A stretch of DNA of 64,000 nucleotides from Gp6-AA40 sp035711805 (GCA_035711805.1 DASTBV010000167.1:1-64000); one strand, 5' to 3'; positions 16,715 through 25,713 are shown, numbered from the stretch's first letter. Notes: generated by a model from the letters alone, not told the origin. Numbers and translations are program-made.

Positions 16715-17679
16715 TACACCATCGTGATGACGACTTTGCCCTTGTGATTCCCGCTGCCGAAATGGCGTAACGCGTCGGCGCCCTGATCCAGCGCGTACGG
16801 TCCATCGATGACGGGCACCAGGTGGCCGGCTTCGAACTGCTCGTTCAGATACGGCAGGTCCCGGTTCGGCTTGAGCCCGACGAGCCGCAGACGTTTGCCG
16901 GTGACGAGCCCTCTCGCCCAGCCGGCCAGCATGATGCCGAACAGAACTTTCATTTCCGGTCCACCGACGCTCGCATACGTACCGCCGGGATTCAGCGATC
17001 GCGCGTATTCCGCCGGCGAGCGCGTCGTTTTGGTGTCGACGATCAGGTCGTAACACTTCCCGTTCTTCGTGAAATCCTCTGTCTGGTAATCGATGACGTG
17101 GTCGAAGCCGATCGATCGCATCATCTCGAGCTTCATCGCGCTGTCGACGCCGGTCACCTCGGCGCCTTGGGCCTTCGCGATCTGCACGCCGATCGTGCCC
17201 ACGCCGCCGCCAGCTCCATTGATCAGGATCTTCTGACCCGGCTTGAGCGGTCCGGCCGCAAAGAGACCCTGCACTGCGAGCTGGCCGGCCTGCGGCAGGG
17301 CAGCAGCCTGCTCAAAGGTCATGCGATCCGGCTTCAGGACCAGCGAGCGTTCGCGAGCGCAGACATACTCGGCAAAGCCGCCCCAGCCGTGAGGCCCCAT
17401 GCGACACAAATCCCCATAAACGGCGTCTCCAACTCGAAAGCGTCGTACTCCGCTGCCGAGCGCGACGACCCGTCCGGCGACGTCAGAACCAAGAATCGGT
17501 TTCGGCGGCCAGCGTAGGAACGGAAGTGTCGGCTCTTGGAGGAGCCCCCAGTCCCAGTCGTTGATGGAGGCGGCGTGAACGCGCACGAGCACTTCGCCCG
17601 GCTTCGGGAACGGGCGCTCCATTTCGCGGACTTCCAGGACATCGGGTAGACCGTATCTGTCGCGAATCAGCGCTTTCAT
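16714..17679 (-). CDS. NAD(P)-dependent oxidoreductase, MDR (quinone reductase-like) family
   Basis: Protein of 321 residues of the medium-chain dehydrogenase/reductase family. The GroES-like N-terminal half (KPGEVLVRVHAASINDWDW, GSDVAGRVVALGSGV) is followed by the Rossmann half with the nucleotide motif GAGGGVGTIGVQIAKAQGAEV. The catalytic zinc ligands of true alcohol dehydrogenases are not evident (the Cys after VHAAS is replaced by Ser/Ile), so it is more likely a zinc-independent quinone or enone reductase. The start is ATG 17679. It is divergent from the formate dehydrogenase operon with a 54-base gap; no functional link to it is evident. Confidence 0.9.
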   Translation of the reverse strand: MKALIRDRYGLPDVLEVREMERPFPKPGEVLVRVHAASINDWDWGLLQEPTLPFLRWPPKPILGSDVAGRVVALGSGVRRFRVGDAVYGDLCRMGPHGWGGFAEYVCARERSLVLKPDRMTFEQAAALPQAGQLAVQGLFAAGPLKPGQKILINGAGGGVGTIGVQIAKAQGAEVTGVDSAMKLEMMRSIGFDHVIDYQTEDFTKNGKCYDLIVDTKTTRSPAEYARSLNPGGTYASVGGPEMKVLFGIMLAGWARGLVTGKRLRLVGLKPNRDLPYLNEQFEAGHLVPVIDGPYALDQGADALRHFGSGNHKGKVVITMV

Positions 17680-17720
17680 CTCGGCCGTGCCCGAATGATT
17701 TCACAACTGGCATCCCACGA

Positions 17721-17726
17721 TACAAT
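17721..17726 (+). promoter_or_regulatory. -10-like box TACAAT of the formate dehydrogenase operon
   Basis: TACAAT ends 7 bases before ATG 17734, with no Shine-Dalgarno between. A transcript starting at the normal distance from this box would begin at or next to the start codon. The -35 region is weak. It is one of several similarly placed boxes in the window. Confidence 0.45.
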
Positions 17727-17733
17727 CCCGCCG

Positions 17734-18087
17734 ATGAACGAGCCCCCTTCCTGCCGGCGCGACGAAGACGCGGGTGAACGGCTCGTGTTCCGCCGCGGCA
17801 GGCTTCGAAAGCGGGAAGACGACGAGGTGCGGATGATGCGCGAGGCACTGGCGCATCTGGACGACACGCCGCGCGTGAAGCGTCTGCTGCTCGAGCTCGG
17901 GCGCTTCTACAATCCGGTGGCTGACGGCCCGGTCATACCTCCTGCCACGAGACACGAGGTGATCGACCGCCTCGAGGCCGCCGACGTCGGCGCCGCCCGC
18001 GCACTTCTGGAAGCGCAGCTCGCCGAATACCTGAAGATCGACGAGCCGCCGGCGTCATCACCTGAACCGTCACGGGGAGCACAGTGA
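17734..18087 (+). CDS. Hypothetical protein, first gene of formate dehydrogenase operon
   Basis: Protein of 117 residues, charged and helical, without signal peptide or membrane segment. It has an Arg/Glu-rich block (RRGRLRKREDDEVRMMREAL) and a C-terminal helix (RHEVIDRLEAADVGAARALLEAQLAEYL). No family is recognised. It starts at ATG 17734, shortly after a -10-like box, and its TGA overlaps the GTG of the next gene (GTGA). Position at the head of the operon suggests a small accessory or assembly factor for the enzyme, which is inference from context only. Confidence 0.7.
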   Translation: MNEPPSCRRDEDAGERLVFRRGRLRKREDDEVRMMREALAHLDDTPRVKRLLLELGRFYNPVADGPVIPPATRHEVIDRLEAADVGAARALLEAQLAEYLKIDEPPASSPEPSRGAQ

Positions 18088-18368
18088 CCGACAGCTTTAC
18101 CGAACGGCTGCAGCAGACGCGGCTCATGGTGGTCGAAGTCGATCGCCAGGGCGGGCGACTGCGTGTCAAGGGTGAGGGCTGCACCGATCTCTCCTGTCAC
18201 CCACAAACGATCGTCGTGACCGAAGACGGAACGATCGCCGACGTGGACGCCCTCTACCCCGGCGACATCGTCCGCCTCGAAACCGACATCGCGGGAGACG
18301 GAGCGGCCGTGGCGCGCGTGGTCGTGCTCCGTCGGGTCTGGGAAGCGATCGCCAGCCCGGAGATATGA
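18084..18368 (+). CDS. Hypothetical small protein in formate dehydrogenase operon
   Basis: Protein of 94 residues, predicted mostly beta strand (RLMVVEVDRQGGRLRVKGEGC, QTIVVTEDGTIADVDALYPGDIVRLETD), suggestive of a small OB-like barrel. It has a CTDLSCH motif around 33-39 that could bind metal. No known family is recognised. GTG 18084 overlaps the preceding stop codon, and the catalytic subunit gene starts 7 bases after its stop, so it is firmly within the operon. An accessory role in cofactor or electron-transfer assembly is possible but unproven. Confidence 0.7.
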   Translation: MTDSFTERLQQTRLMVVEVDRQGGRLRVKGEGCTDLSCHPQTIVVTEDGTIADVDALYPGDIVRLETDIAGDGAAVARVVVLRRVWEAIASPEI

Positions 18369-18375
18369 CGCCGTC

Positions 18376-21300
18376 ATGAGCCTTTCCCGGCGCGACTTTC
18401 TCCGCTATTCCGGATCCGCCGCCACCGGCGCGGCGGTCGGCAGCCGCGCCGTCAATCTGACGGCCGTCGAAGCGGCTGCCGCGAACCTGCGCATCAAGGA
18501 GGCGCAGGTGTTCCCTGGCGTGTGCCCGTACTGCGCGGTGGGCTGCGCGCAGCTCATTTACGTCAAGGACGGGACGATCATCGACATCGAAGGTGACCCG
18601 GACACGCCGCACACGGAAGGCGCGCTCTGCCCCAAGGGATCGTCGACGTTCCAGTTGTCGATGAATGCGCGCCGAGTCACCAAACCGATGTATCGCGCGC
18701 CGGGGAGCGCGACGTGGGAAGAGAAGCCGCTCGACTGGATGATGGAGACGATCGCCCAGCGCGTGAAGGCGACGCGCGACGCGACGTTCGTCGAAACGGC
18801 GACGGTCGCGGATCGGCAAGTGACGGTCAACCGCTGCGAAGGCCTCGCGTGGCTCGGTTCGTCGGTGCTCGATAACGAAGAGAACTACCTGATCGCGAAG
18901 CTCGCCCGCGGGCTCGGCATCGTCAACCTCGAGAATTCGGCGCGGCTGTGCCACTCGGCGACCGTTCCCGCGCTCGGCGCCACATTCGGACGAGGCGCGA
19001 TGACGACCAGCCTGGTCGACGTCGTCAACGCCGACGTGATCATGGCGACATCGAACTGGGCGGAGTGCCACCCGGTGAGCTACCGCTGGGTCATGAAGGC
19101 CAAGGAACGGGGCGCGAAGATCATTCACGTCGATCCGCGGTTCACGCGGACCTCGGCAACCGCCGACTACTGGGTTCCCATCCGGTCGGGCACGAACATC
19201 GTGTTTTTCGGCGGCCTGATCAGCTACGCCATCGAACGTGGCAAGTACTTCCACGATTACGTCGCCCATTACACCAACGCCGCCTTTCTGATGGACCCGG
19301 GCTTCAAGACACCCGCGGATCTGGACGGCCTGTTCAGCGGATTCGATCCGGAGAAGCGGACCTATAACGAATCGACCTGGCGGTACCAGCTGGATGGCGA
19401 CGGAAACCCGCGGCGCGATCTGACGCTTCGGAACCCGAACACGGTGTTCCAGCACCTGCGCCGGCACTACCTCCGCTACACCCCGGAGGTGGTCGAGCGC
19501 GTCTGCGGGATTCCAAGGGCGAAGTTCGAAGAGGTGGCGGAGGTGTTCTGCTCCGCCTCAGGTCGCGAGAAGACGGCGACGGTGTCGTACGCACTGCAGC
19601 TCAATCAGTCGACGAACGGCGTTCAACAGATTCGCGCGCTGTGCATCCTCCAGTTGATTCTCGGCAACATCGGGCGGCCTGGTGGAGGCGTCGCGGCACT
19701 GCGAGGTCATTCGAACGTCCAGGGCGCGACCGACATGGGGACGCTCTATCACATGCTCCCCGGCTATCCGGCCATGCCGCTGCAGGGTCCCCACCCGACG
19801 CTGAAGGCGTATCTGGAAAGGATCACGCCCGCCAGCGGCTACTGGGTGAACACGCCGAAATTCGTCGTCAGCCAGTTGAAGGCGTGGTGGGGCGACGCGG
19901 CCACGCGCGAGAACGATTACGCCTACGACTACCTGCCCAAGCGCGAGATGGCCGACGCATACTCGCATCAACACTTCATGGCCGGGATGCGCGACGAGGT
20001 CGTGCAGGGCTTTATCTGCCAGGGTCAGAATCCGGCGGTAGACAGCCCAAACGCGAAGATGGTCCGATCGGCCCTGCGCAATCTGCAATGGCTGGTCGTC
20101 GCCGACCTCTTCGAGACCGAAACCGCGCAGGTGTGGAAGGAGCCGGGCGTCGATCCCGCCAGCTGCCAGACCGAGGTGTTTTTCATTCCGGCTGCGCCCG
20201 CAGCGGAGAAGGACGGCTCGCTGACCAATACGATGCGGCTCGTGCAGTGGCACCGGCGCGCCGTGGAGCCGCTCGGCGATTCACGTTCCGACGCGGCGTT
20301 CATCGTCGACCTCGGCATGCGGGTGAAGCGCCTGTACGCCGGATCGACCGCTCGCAGGGATCGGCCGGTTCTCGATCTCGTGTGGGACTACAAGCCCGAG
20401 GGTCCGAAGCAGGAACCGGACATGGAAGTGGTCCTGCGCGAGATCAATGGTTTCGCGACGCGGGATATCGAAGCAGCCGACGGCAGGCCGGCTTACAGGG
20501 CGGGACAGCACATCGCGTCGTTCGCCCACCTCATGGACGATGGCGCCACGGCATGCGGCAACTGGATCATGACGGGGGTCTTCCCCGAGGAAGGCCGCAA
20601 CCTGTCGGCGCGTCGCGAACGGGCACGGGCCGACGACTACCTCGCGCACGAATGGGGCTTCGCCTGGCCGGCTAACCGGCGCATCCTCTACAACCGCGCG
20701 TCCGCCGACCCGTCAGGCAAACCGTGGAGCGAGCGGAAGAAGCTACTGTGGTGGGATGCCGCGGCGCCGGGACAGACCGCGGAGACAAAGGGCCGATGGG
20801 CGGGCGGCGATGTCGCTGACTTCGGCGCCTTCATCGCGCCGGATGCGCCGCCGGCCACGAGCGGCGCGTTCAAGGGTGTTGGCGGCACCGACCCGTTCTT
20901 CATGCTCGCCCACGGCAAGGGCGGGCTGCTCGCCTCCGTGCTCGACGGCGCGTTCCCTGAACATTACGAGCCCTTCGAATCTCCCGCGACGAACCTGCTG
21001 TCCGCCGTGCAGAACAACCCGGTGGCAAAGCGCTGGCAGCTCGGGGACGCGAACCCGCTCGGCACGGCGGATCGCTATCCGTACGTGCTCACGACGTACC
21101 GGCTGACCGAGCATCACGCGGCCGGCACGTCACGGCACGTGCCGTGGCTGTCGGAGCTCTTCACCGGCCATTTCGCCGAGATCGGCGTGGAGATGGCGAA
21201 GAGCCTCGACATCGCCAACGGCGACATGATCATCGTCGAGACTCCGCGCGGCCGCATCCGGGTCCGCGCGATGGTCACCGAACGAATCAAGCCCTTCGTC

Positions 21301-21477
21301 ATCGACGGCCGCACCGTGTACCAGGTCGGCATCCCCTGGCATTGGGGCTGGGCCGGCGCGACGCCGTCGGCGCGCGGCGACATCACCAACGACCTCGTCG
21401 CCAGCCTCGGCGATCCAACGACGTTCATCCAGGAATCGAAGGCGCTGCTCTGCAACGTGCGGAAAGGAGTGGACTGA
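18376..21477 (+). CDS. fdnG: Formate dehydrogenase catalytic (alpha) subunit, Tat-exported, Cys form
   Basis: Protein of 1033 residues of the molybdopterin oxidoreductase family, close to the length of FdnG/FdoG. A Tat signal (SRRDFLRYSG, 4-13) targets it to the periplasm. A [4Fe-4S] site is formed by Cys50, Cys53, Cys57 and Cys85 (CPYCAVGC ... CPKG). The active-site stretch NSARLCHSATVPALGATFGRG has Cys192 (TGC at 18949) at the position that is selenocysteine in the E. coli enzyme, so no Sec decoding is needed. C-terminal molybdopterin-binding blocks (LTTYRLTEHH, ANGDMIIVETPRGRIRVRAMV) are present. It oxidises formate to CO2 and passes electrons to the ferredoxin subunit encoded next. Confidence 0.95.
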   Translation: MSLSRRDFLRYSGSAATGAAVGSRAVNLTAVEAAAANLRIKEAQVFPGVCPYCAVGCAQLIYVKDGTIIDIEGDPDTPHTEGALCPKGSSTFQLSMNARRVTKPMYRAPGSATWEEKPLDWMMETIAQRVKATRDATFVETATVADRQVTVNRCEGLAWLGSSVLDNEENYLIAKLARGLGIVNLENSARLCHSATVPALGATFGRGAMTTSLVDVVNADVIMATSNWAECHPVSYRWVMKAKERGAKIIHVDPRFTRTSATADYWVPIRSGTNIVFFGGLISYAIERGKYFHDYVAHYTNAAFLMDPGFKTPADLDGLFSGFDPEKRTYNESTWRYQLDGDGNPRRDLTLRNPNTVFQHLRRHYLRYTPEVVERVCGIPRAKFEEVAEVFCSASGREKTATVSYALQLNQSTNGVQQIRALCILQLILGNIGRPGGGVAALRGHSNVQGATDMGTLYHMLPGYPAMPLQGPHPTLKAYLERITPASGYWVNTPKFVVSQLKAWWGDAATRENDYAYDYLPKREMADAYSHQHFMAGMRDEVVQGFICQGQNPAVDSPNAKMVRSALRNLQWLVVADLFETETAQVWKEPGVDPASCQTEVFFIPAAPAAEKDGSLTNTMRLVQWHRRAVEPLGDSRSDAAFIVDLGMRVKRLYAGSTARRDRPVLDLVWDYKPEGPKQEPDMEVVLREINGFATRDIEAADGRPAYRAGQHIASFAHLMDDGATACGNWIMTGVFPEEGRNLSARRERARADDYLAHEWGFAWPANRRILYNRASADPSGKPWSERKKLLWWDAAAPGQTAETKGRWAGGDVADFGAFIAPDAPPATSGAFKGVGGTDPFFMLAHGKGGLLASVLDGAFPEHYEPFESPATNLLSAVQNNPVAKRWQLGDANPLGTADRYPYVLTTYRLTEHHAAGTSRHVPWLSELFTGHFAEIGVEMAKSLDIANGDMIIVETPRGRIRVRAMVTERIKPFVIDGRTVYQVGIPWHWGWAGATPSARGDITNDLVASLGDPTTFIQESKALLCNVRKGVD

Positions 21478-21480
21478 GCC

Positions 21481-22278
21481 GTGGCGCGCCAGGTGGCGAT
21501 GTTCACCGACGTCTCGCTCTGCATCGGGTGCCGGGCGTGCCAGGTAGCCTGCAAGCAGTGGAATCAGCTCGAACCCGAGGAGCCGGAGTGGACCGGCTCG
21601 TACCAGAACCACGCGCACTTCACTGAAAACACCTACCGCCTCGTTCGCTTCATCGAGGAGCCGGCGGACGACAAGGTGGAGATGCGCTGGCACATGATGT
21701 CGGATGTGTGCAAGCACTGCACGCAGGCCGGCTGCCTCGAGGCGTGTCCGACCGGCGCGATCTACCGGACCGACTACGGGACCGTCAACATCAATCAGGA
21801 CATCTGCAACGGCTGCCGCTACTGCATCTCGGCGTGCCCGTTCGGGGTCGTCAGCTTCAACCACGCCACCGGCACAGCGACCAAGTGCACGTTCTGCAAT
21901 GACCGCCTGCACAACGGGCTCGGGCCCGCCTGCGCGAAAGCGTGTCCGACACAGTCGATCACCTTCGGCTACCGCGACGAGCTGGAGGTGAAGGCCAAGC
22001 AGCGGGTCGAAGAGCTCAAGAAGGCCGGGGTGTCCGACGCCCAGCTGTACGGCGCGGACCAGGGTGGCGCGCTCGGCGGCCTCAACGCCTTCTTCCTGCT
22101 CTTGGGATCGCCGTCGAAGTACGGCCTGCCGGAGAATCCGCGACTACCGCAGCGCAACGTCTTCCTCGACTCGCTCTACTCGGTCGGCGCAGCGGTCGCC
22201 GTCGGCCTGGGCGCGGTGTTCGCGTTCCGGAGCCGCGGCGAGCCTGACAAGGCTCGCCCCACAGGCGAGAGGGCCTGA
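21481..22278 (+). CDS. fdnH: Formate dehydrogenase iron-sulfur (beta) subunit with C-terminal membrane anchor
   Basis: Protein of 265 residues with four cysteine clusters typical of FdnH/HybA-type four-[4Fe-4S] ferredoxins: CIGCRACQVACK, CKHCTQAGCLEACP, CNGCRYCISACP and CTFCNDRLHNGLGPACAKACP. A single TM helix near the end (about 229-247, VGAAVAVGLGAVFAF) anchors it, as in FdnH. It carries electrons from the catalytic subunit to the membrane subunit. GTG 21481 lies just after the alpha-subunit stop with AAAGGAG upstream. The last 15 or so residues (RGEPDKARPTGERA) are encoded by a family B palindrome (22237-22258) and are probably an add-on tail. Confidence 0.95.
   Translation: MARQVAMFTDVSLCIGCRACQVACKQWNQLEPEEPEWTGSYQNHAHFTENTYRLVRFIEEPADDKVEMRWHMMSDVCKHCTQAGCLEACPTGAIYRTDYGTVNINQDICNGCRYCISACPFGVVSFNHATGTATKCTFCNDRLHNGLGPACAKACPTQSITFGYRDELEVKAKQRVEELKKAGVSDAQLYGADQGGALGGLNAFFLLLGSPSKYGLPENPRLPQRNVFLDSLYSVGAAVAVGLGAVFAFRSRGEPDKARPTGERA
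22237..22258. repeat. Family B palindrome, locus 1 (inside the 3' end of the ferredoxin gene)
   Basis: GGCGAGCC (22237-22244), loop TGACAA, GGCTCGCC (22251-22258), followed by CCAC. The hairpin is within the last codons of the beta-subunit gene. Confidence 0.85.
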
Positions 22279-22294
22279 CGCGCGAGCCCACATC

Positions 22295-23245
22295 ATGGAA
22301 CCGGGACTGCTCAAGAGCGCGGACTGGCCGATCCTGATCGACATCTACTTCTTCCTCGGTGGCATCGCTGGCGGAGCATTCGTCGTAGCGACAATCGCCG
22401 GCTTCCTCGACGGCCAGCGCTATCGCGACGTCGTCCGCACCGGTTACTGGGTGGCGCTGTTTGCGATTCTTCCCTGCCCGGTTCTCCTCATCATCGACCT
22501 CGGCCTTCCGTCCCGTTTCCTGAACATGCTGATGGTCTCCAAGCCGTCGACGGCGATCGGCATGAGCGCCGTGACCGCCGGTCCGCTGCACCTCAAGCCG
22601 TATTCGCCCATGAGCGCCGGCGCCTGGGGCCTGATGGTGTTCAGTGCCTGCGCATTCGTCTGCGCGGCCGAGACATGGCTCGCCGACAGGAAGGGGCGGG
22701 CGTCTCCGCGCGTGCGTGCGATCGCCGGGGTCATCGGCGCCGCGGCCGGTTTCTTCCTCGCCGCCTATCCGGGCGTGTTGCTCGGCGCGACGGCGCGTCC
22801 GTTGTTCATCAACGCCCACTGGTTAGGCGCGCTCTTCCTCGCCGTCGGGGCAGCGACGGGCAGCGCGGCAATCGCACTCGTGCTCGGACGGCTTCGTGGG
22901 TCGGCGGCGGACATGGCGCTCGCGCCCGTGATGCGGGTCACGTCGGTCGCCCTGGTCATGCAGATTGTCGCGCTGGCATTGTTCATCGTGTCGGTGCGCT
23001 CGGCCGGATCTGCCGGCGTCGATGCGGCGCTGTCGCAGCTGTTGACCGGAAGCCAGAGCGTGCCGTTCTGGCTCGGCGCCGTCCTGCTCGGCACGGTGCT
23101 GCCGCTGCTGCTGCAGTTCGGCGTGATCGGACATCGCGTCTCGCAGCTGACGGCGCTGCGCGCGGCACTCGTGCTGGCCGGCGGCTTTCTGATCAAGTTC
23201 GTCCTGATCGATGCGGGCCAGGCCACGGTGGGCGGGCCCGGATGA
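22295..23245 (+). CDS. NrfD/PsrC-type membrane subunit of formate dehydrogenase
   Basis: Protein of 316 residues with eight to nine hydrophobic helices, beginning WPILIDIYFFLGGIAGGAFV, the usual NrfD/PsrC opening. NrfD proteins bind no haem and exchange electrons with the quinone pool. Here one replaces the cytochrome b556 (FdnI) of the enterobacterial enzyme, giving an FDH with an alternative quinone module. The frame is open from 22064, but that upstream part overlaps the beta-subunit gene in another frame; ATG 22295 begins the conserved sequence. The TGA overlaps the ATG of fdhE (ATGA), implying coupled translation. Confidence 0.92.
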   Translation: MEPGLLKSADWPILIDIYFFLGGIAGGAFVVATIAGFLDGQRYRDVVRTGYWVALFAILPCPVLLIIDLGLPSRFLNMLMVSKPSTAIGMSAVTAGPLHLKPYSPMSAGAWGLMVFSACAFVCAAETWLADRKGRASPRVRAIAGVIGAAAGFFLAAYPGVLLGATARPLFINAHWLGALFLAVGAATGSAAIALVLGRLRGSAADMALAPVMRVTSVALVMQIVALALFIVSVRSAGSAGVDAALSQLLTGSQSVPFWLGAVLLGTVLPLLLQFGVIGHRVSQLTALRAALVLAGGFLIKFVLIDAGQATVGGPG

Positions 23246-24090
23246 CGACGCTCGCCGGCGAGTGGGCGGAGCTGCTGGCCCGGCGCCCGACCTTTCGTGA
23301 AGCGCTCGAACCGCTCGGCGGTGTCCTCGCCGCCTGGCACGCATGGCCATCGAGCTCGCTCGCGCCGCTGGAGTGCCCGGCGGAGCGCGCGCGCGCACTC
23401 TGGTCGGATCGCAAACCACTCGTCACGATCGCACCACCGCCAATCTCTCCCGAGCAGATCGAACCAACTCTTCATCCAGCCCTCGACGTCCTGGCGGGAC
23501 TCGAAGACACGCGCGACTTCACCGATGCGTGGGATGCCGGCAGCATTGGACCGGTGTCGCTGCTGCCGTCGGATGGCCGTCCCGGCGGCGCACTGATCGA
23601 GCGCTGCCACCTGACGCAGGCTGCCGCCGCCTTCCTTGCCGTCGCCGGGCTGCGGCCGTTGTTGACTGCCTGGTTCGCGGGCTGCCGGTCGTTGATGGAT
23701 GACGGGTGTTGGGACCTGGGCCTGTGCCCGTGCTGCGGCGCCTCACCGGGCTGCGCCGAGCTTCTCGAGGACGGCAGGCGCCAGCTTGCCTGTCATCTGT
23801 GCGACGCGCGCTGGACGTTTTCGCGGTTGATCTGTCCGCTGTGCGGCAATCGGCGCAGCGACGACCTCGTACGCCTGATTGCCGAAGGCGCCGACGAGGG
23901 CTACGCCATCACCGCCTGCGGCGCGTGCCGCGGTTATCTCAAGGAGATCGATCGGCGCGCGCGGTGGAATGCGGGCTCGGCGATTGTCGAGGACTGGGGA
24001 TCGCCGCATCTCGACCTGATCGCCCATCGGCAGGGCTATTGGCGGCCGATTCCTACGCTGATCCAGCTCACCTGTTTGTCGTCAGACTAA
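23242..24090 (+). CDS. fdhE: Formate dehydrogenase accessory protein FdhE
   Basis: Protein of 282 residues with four CxxC pairs in the C-terminal half (CPCC, CHLC, CPLC, CGAC), which form two rubredoxin-like iron or zinc sites as in FdhE. FdhE binds the catalytic subunit and is needed for assembly of Tat-exported respiratory formate dehydrogenases. The ATG overlaps the stop of the membrane-subunit gene. It closes the operon; FdhD, the sulfurtransferase also normally needed, is not in this window and must be encoded elsewhere. Confidence 0.93.
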   Translation: MTTLAGEWAELLARRPTFREALEPLGGVLAAWHAWPSSSLAPLECPAERARALWSDRKPLVTIAPPPISPEQIEPTLHPALDVLAGLEDTRDFTDAWDAGSIGPVSLLPSDGRPGGALIERCHLTQAAAAFLAVAGLRPLLTAWFAGCRSLMDDGCWDLGLCPCCGASPGCAELLEDGRRQLACHLCDARWTFSRLICPLCGNRRSDDLVRLIAEGADEGYAITACGACRGYLKEIDRRARWNAGSAIVEDWGSPHLDLIAHRQGYWRPIPTLIQLTCLSSD

Positions 24091-24182
24091 CCGGGATCTC
24101 CCTCAATCGCCCCCAATCCGCATACAATCCGTGGGCACGAAAACAGGATTTTGTTCATGCCTCGTCTGAAGGGGGACTGGCC

Positions 24183-25709
24183 GTGTTGAAGAAACTGACG
24201 CTCGTCGCCATCTGCCTGGCCTATCCGTGGGCGGCAATGGCGCAGGATGCCAAGACCGTCATCGCCAACGCGCAGAAGGCGCTGGGCGATGTGAAAGCGA
24301 TCACCTATTCGGGATCGGCGAAGGACGTATCGTTCCAGCAGTGCGGCGCCAACGCCAAAGCGATGGTCTGCCAGGGGACGCACGATCCGATGCGGCCGAT
24401 CGACACCTATGTCCGTGTCGTCGATCTTTCCGCGCCGGCGACACGCCATACCGGAGTGACCAACAACATCGGGGCCGGCGGCTCGACCACCGTGGCGCCG
24501 GGAACGTTCTTCCAGCAGGTCACGCCGCAGCAGGCGGACGTCTCCTCGCCGTGGGCACAGTCGCTCGACTTCTACCTCACGCCGTGGGGGTTTCTGAAGG
24601 GCGCTGCGGAGAACAATGCGACCGCTAGACGTCAGGGAAACATGACCGTGTTGAGCTGGAGTCCGAAGGTCATGGCGCCGTCGGGCAAGGCCTACACGAT
24701 CAACGGCTACGTGAATAACCGCAACCAGGTCGAGCGCGTCGAGACGTGGCTCGGCGAAAACATCATGGGCGACATGCACATCGTCGCCACCTACTCGGGC
24801 TGGAAGGACTTCGGCGGCGGCGCCATGGCGCCTGCGAAGATCGTGCAGACGCGCGGCGGCTGGCCGTTCTTCGAAGTGGATGTGACGGCGGCGCGGGCGA
24901 ACCCGTCCGACCTCGCGACGATTGCGGCCGCGCCCCCGCCGCGCGGCGGCGGTCCCGGCGGCGCCCCTGGTGGCGGCGCGCCCGGCGGCGCCGGGCGCGG
25001 TGGTCCGGGCGGCGGCGGCCCGCCTGCTCCACCGGCCTTGATGGTCACCACCGAAAAGCTCGGCGACGGTCTCTGGAGACTCACGACCGGCGGCGGCAGC
25101 TACGATTCGCTGGTCGTGGAGTTCAGGGACCACGTCATGGTGCTCGAAGGCGGCCAGAGCGAGGCACGTTCGCTCGCCTACATCCCGGAAGTGAAGAAGC
25201 TCGTTCCGAACAAGCCGATCCGCTACATCATGAACACGCACCCGCACTCGGACCACACCGGCGGACTGCCGGCCTGGGTCGCGGAAGGCGCGACGATCGT
25301 CACGCACCGGAACAACCAGGAGTTCTTCGAGCGCGCGCTCAATACCCCGCGCACGCTGCTCACCGACACGCTGGCCAAGAAGCCGACGAAGGCGCGCGTC
25401 GATCCGGTGGGAGACAAGAAGGTGTACTCCGACGGCACGCGTACGGTCGAGATGCATCACGTTCCGGGAGCACCGCACTCGAACGGGCTGCTGATCGCGT
25501 ATTTCCCGAAGGAGCGGATCCTGTTCCAGGGCGACTTCTCGCTGCCGGCCAAACCCGGTGAGCCCGCCAACGATCACGTCAAGGCGCTGGCACCGGTGGT
25601 AAAGAAGCTGAATCTGCAGTTCGACCGCTACATCAACGTCCACGCGTCGGCGCAGCCGCAGACCAGCAAGGATTTCTGGGACGCGGTGAGCGCGGCAGGC
25701 GTCAAGTAG
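24183..25709 (+). CDS. Secreted two-domain metallo-beta-lactamase-fold protein
   Basis: Protein of 508 residues. A signal peptide (LKKLTLVAICLAYPWAAMAQ) is followed by an N-terminal domain of about 230 residues of unknown type, a Gly/Pro-rich linker (about 257-285), and a C-terminal metallo-beta-lactamase fold. The metal motif is NTHPHSDHTGGLPAW, with later metal-binding His in HHVPGAPHSNG and GDFSLP. The substrate is unknown; MBL-fold enzymes of this layout are usually hydrolases. GTG 24183 is preferred: AAGGGGGA stands 6 bases upstream, and TACAAT (24123-24128) is a reasonable -10 box for a normal leader. The frame is open much further back through fdhE and that part is ignored. Confidence 0.88.
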   Translation: MLKKLTLVAICLAYPWAAMAQDAKTVIANAQKALGDVKAITYSGSAKDVSFQQCGANAKAMVCQGTHDPMRPIDTYVRVVDLSAPATRHTGVTNNIGAGGSTTVAPGTFFQQVTPQQADVSSPWAQSLDFYLTPWGFLKGAAENNATARRQGNMTVLSWSPKVMAPSGKAYTINGYVNNRNQVERVETWLGENIMGDMHIVATYSGWKDFGGGAMAPAKIVQTRGGWPFFEVDVTAARANPSDLATIAAAPPPRGGGPGGAPGGGAPGGAGRGGPGGGGPPAPPALMVTTEKLGDGLWRLTTGGGSYDSLVVEFRDHVMVLEGGQSEARSLAYIPEVKKLVPNKPIRYIMNTHPHSDHTGGLPAWVAEGATIVTHRNNQEFFERALNTPRTLLTDTLAKKPTKARVDPVGDKKVYSDGTRTVEMHHVPGAPHSNGLLIAYFPKERILFQGDFSLPAKPGEPANDHVKALAPVVKKLNLQFDRYINVHASAQPQTSKDFWDAVSAAGVK

Positions 25710-25713
25710 AGTC

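Noticed and set aside
18940..18960. Possible in-frame TGA/selenocysteine site in the formate dehydrogenase
   Set aside because: The codon at the Sec position (18949-18951) is TGC, so Cys is encoded and the frame is continuous.
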